From: JAAYCU01 sp964401335
GTDB lineage: Bacteria > Planctomycetota > Phycisphaerae > UBA1845 > PWPN01
DNA length: 64,000 nucleotides
Reading direction: 5' to 3'
NCBI GenBank assembly: GCA_964401335.1
Contig: CAYNYK010000004.1
Span: 1-64,000, forward strand
In this document: positions 63,062-64,000 of the stretch, one piece after another
Layout of the letters: each line of letters starts with the position of its first letter
Position numbering within the stretch: position 1 is the stretch's first letter
Notes under the pieces: model-generated
Database searches by the model: none
The model's input: the letters and a program-made list of their open reading frames with translations, nothing else
What the model was told of the DNA's origin: nothing
Program-made: the position numbers and the translations under genes

Positions 63062-64000
63062 ATGAACCGATTTGACTATCGACACTGGTTAATCGCGGTA
63101 CTGCTGCTTGCCCTCGCGGGATGCAGTAGCCGTTACACCGGCCCCTGGAACCTCGCTGAGTTGAAAAAGCCGCCGCGGGTCGAATGGATCGACACCACCG
63201 GTCCGGTGCGCTCACTTTATTATGCGGGCGAACCATACGGCGGCCAACCGACGCGTGTATTCGCGTATTACGCGGTGCCTGAGAGCGCAGGAAAGAAGGC
63301 CCCGGCCATGGTGCTGGTGCATGGCGGCGGAGGCACGGCATTTCGCGAGTGGGTCGAGCTCTGGGCGGCCCGTGGCTACGCGGCCATCGCCATGGACCTG
63401 TCCGGAAACGAAGCCGACAAAAAACGACTTCCCGACGGCGGTCCCGCTCAGGGTCAACGACAACAGTTCTTCGATATCGCGAAAGGTATCGATCAGACCT
63501 GGCCTTATCACGCGGTAGCCAACGTCATAAGGGCCCATTCGCTCCTGCTTGCCCAACCCGAGGTCGACGCCCACCGAACCGGGATAACCGGCATTTCGTG
63601 GGGCGGATACCTGACCTGCATCACGGCCGGCCTGGACGATCGGTTCAAGGTGGCCGTACCGGTATATGGCTGTGGATACCTGTACGAGAACAGCAAGTGG
63701 CTGGACGCTTTCGGTCAGCTCCCGGAAAATCAGAAGGCACTATGGATCGAAAACTTCGACCCGTCACGTTATCTGCCGGGCTGTCGCATACCCATACTCT
63801 TTGTCAACGGCACAAACGATTTCGCCTATCCGTTGGACAGTTACCAGAAGAGCTATCGCTCGGTTAAAGGTCCCCGCACCCTGTGCATAAAGGTTGGAAT
63901 GCAACATAGCCACCCCCACGGCTGGGCGCCCAAGGAGATCGGTCTATTTGTCGATTCGGTTTTGCGCAAGGGTCAGCCTTTACCCCGAATCCAAACAGCA
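63062..64000 (+). CDS. alpha/beta-hydrolase lipoprotein, cut by the window end
   Basis: The reading frame is open from ATG 63062 to the last base, so the 3' end is missing. The signal peptide ends in the lipobox LLALAGC. The fold carries MVLVHGGGGTAFREWVELW (oxyanion region), GITGISWGGY with Ser179 as nucleophile, Asp253 in NGTNDFAYP, and His282 or His284 in MQHSHPHG as the third triad residue. It resembles acetyl-xylan-esterase or dienelactone-hydrolase-type enzymes. AAGGAGAAC precedes the start. It follows the GH20-like gene by 53 bp and may remove acyl groups from the same glycan. Confidence 0.85.
   Translation, partial: MNRFDYRHWLIAVLLLALAGCSSRYTGPWNLAELKKPPRVEWIDTTGPVRSLYYAGEPYGGQPTRVFAYYAVPESAGKKAPAMVLVHGGGGTAFREWVELWAARGYAAIAMDLSGNEADKKRLPDGGPAQGQRQQFFDIAKGIDQTWPYHAVANVIRAHSLLLAQPEVDAHRTGITGISWGGYLTCITAGLDDRFKVAVPVYGCGYLYENSKWLDAFGQLPENQKALWIENFDPSRYLPGCRIPILFVNGTNDFAYPLDSYQKSYRSVKGPRTLCIKVGMQHSHPHGWAPKEIGLFVDSVLRKGQPLPRIQTA

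Overview
The window most likely comes from a Planctomycetota bacterium (Phycisphaerae-like). This is an inference from gene content: MoxR/DUF58/BatA-type clusters with many von Willebrand-like partners, an NPCBM carbohydrate-binding domain, paired Gfo/Idh/MocA dehydrogenases with a URO-D-like protein, DUF2961 lipoproteins, a zinc-ribbon membrane protein, many secreted sugar-active proteins, and several families of dispersed GC-rich intergenic repeats. The DNA is moderately GC-rich. Only one RNA gene, tRNA-Ser(CGA), was found. No CRISPR array, insertion sequence or prophage was seen.

Layout. 0-7.9 kb: tRNA-Ser, a large secreted six-hairpin-glycosidase-like protein, two tandem DUF2961 lipoproteins and a membrane coiled-coil protein. 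7.9-11.2 kb: a minus-strand operon of two paralogous Gfo/Idh/MocA oxidoreductases and a URO-D-family protein. 11.4-34.6 kb: a plus-strand supercluster of two MoxR-DUF58 modules. Module 1 is MoxR, DUF58 and a transglutaminase, followed by a toroid-repeat protein. Module 2 is MoxR, DUF58, two vWA membrane proteins, a DUF4175-like membrane protein, a coiled-coil protein, a helical-repeat protein with a small zinc motif, an NPCBM protein and two HtrA-like proteins, much of it translationally coupled. Dispersed repeats sit at four successive gene junctions of module 2. 35-43.2 kb: yidD, a zinc-ribbon membrane protein, a small lipoprotein, an AsmA-like/YihY pair and an NAD(P)-binding protein. 43.5-48.6 kb: two convergent secreted sugar-active proteins. 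48.6-53.4 kb: an RMD1/DUF155 membrane protein and a tightly overlapping trio of C39-like peptidase, RLAN/RimK ATP-grasp ligase and GCS2 ligase. 53.5-64 kb: secreted proteins, including a GH114-like and a GH20-like enzyme, a beta-propeller, a thrombospondin-type-3-repeat protein with a Cys-rich tail, a LamG domain interrupted by a propeller, and an alpha/beta hydrolase cut by the window end.

How they may work together. The MoxR ATPases probably act with the DUF58 and vWA proteins to mature or remodel envelope complexes; the transglutaminase, NPCBM and HtrA-like proteins would act outside the membrane. The sugar-active proteins suggest uptake and breakdown of complex, partly amino-sugar, polymers. 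The peptidase/ATP-grasp/GCS2 trio looks like a small amide-bond-forming pathway with an unknown product and is the best candidate here for an undescribed system. One HtrA-like protein carries a second protease domain that has lost its triad, and its neighbour has lost the triad entirely, so part of module 2 may work by binding rather than cleaving.

Limits: families were assigned by eye from motifs, without database searches. Several start codons are uncertain where repeats run into the 5' ends of genes.
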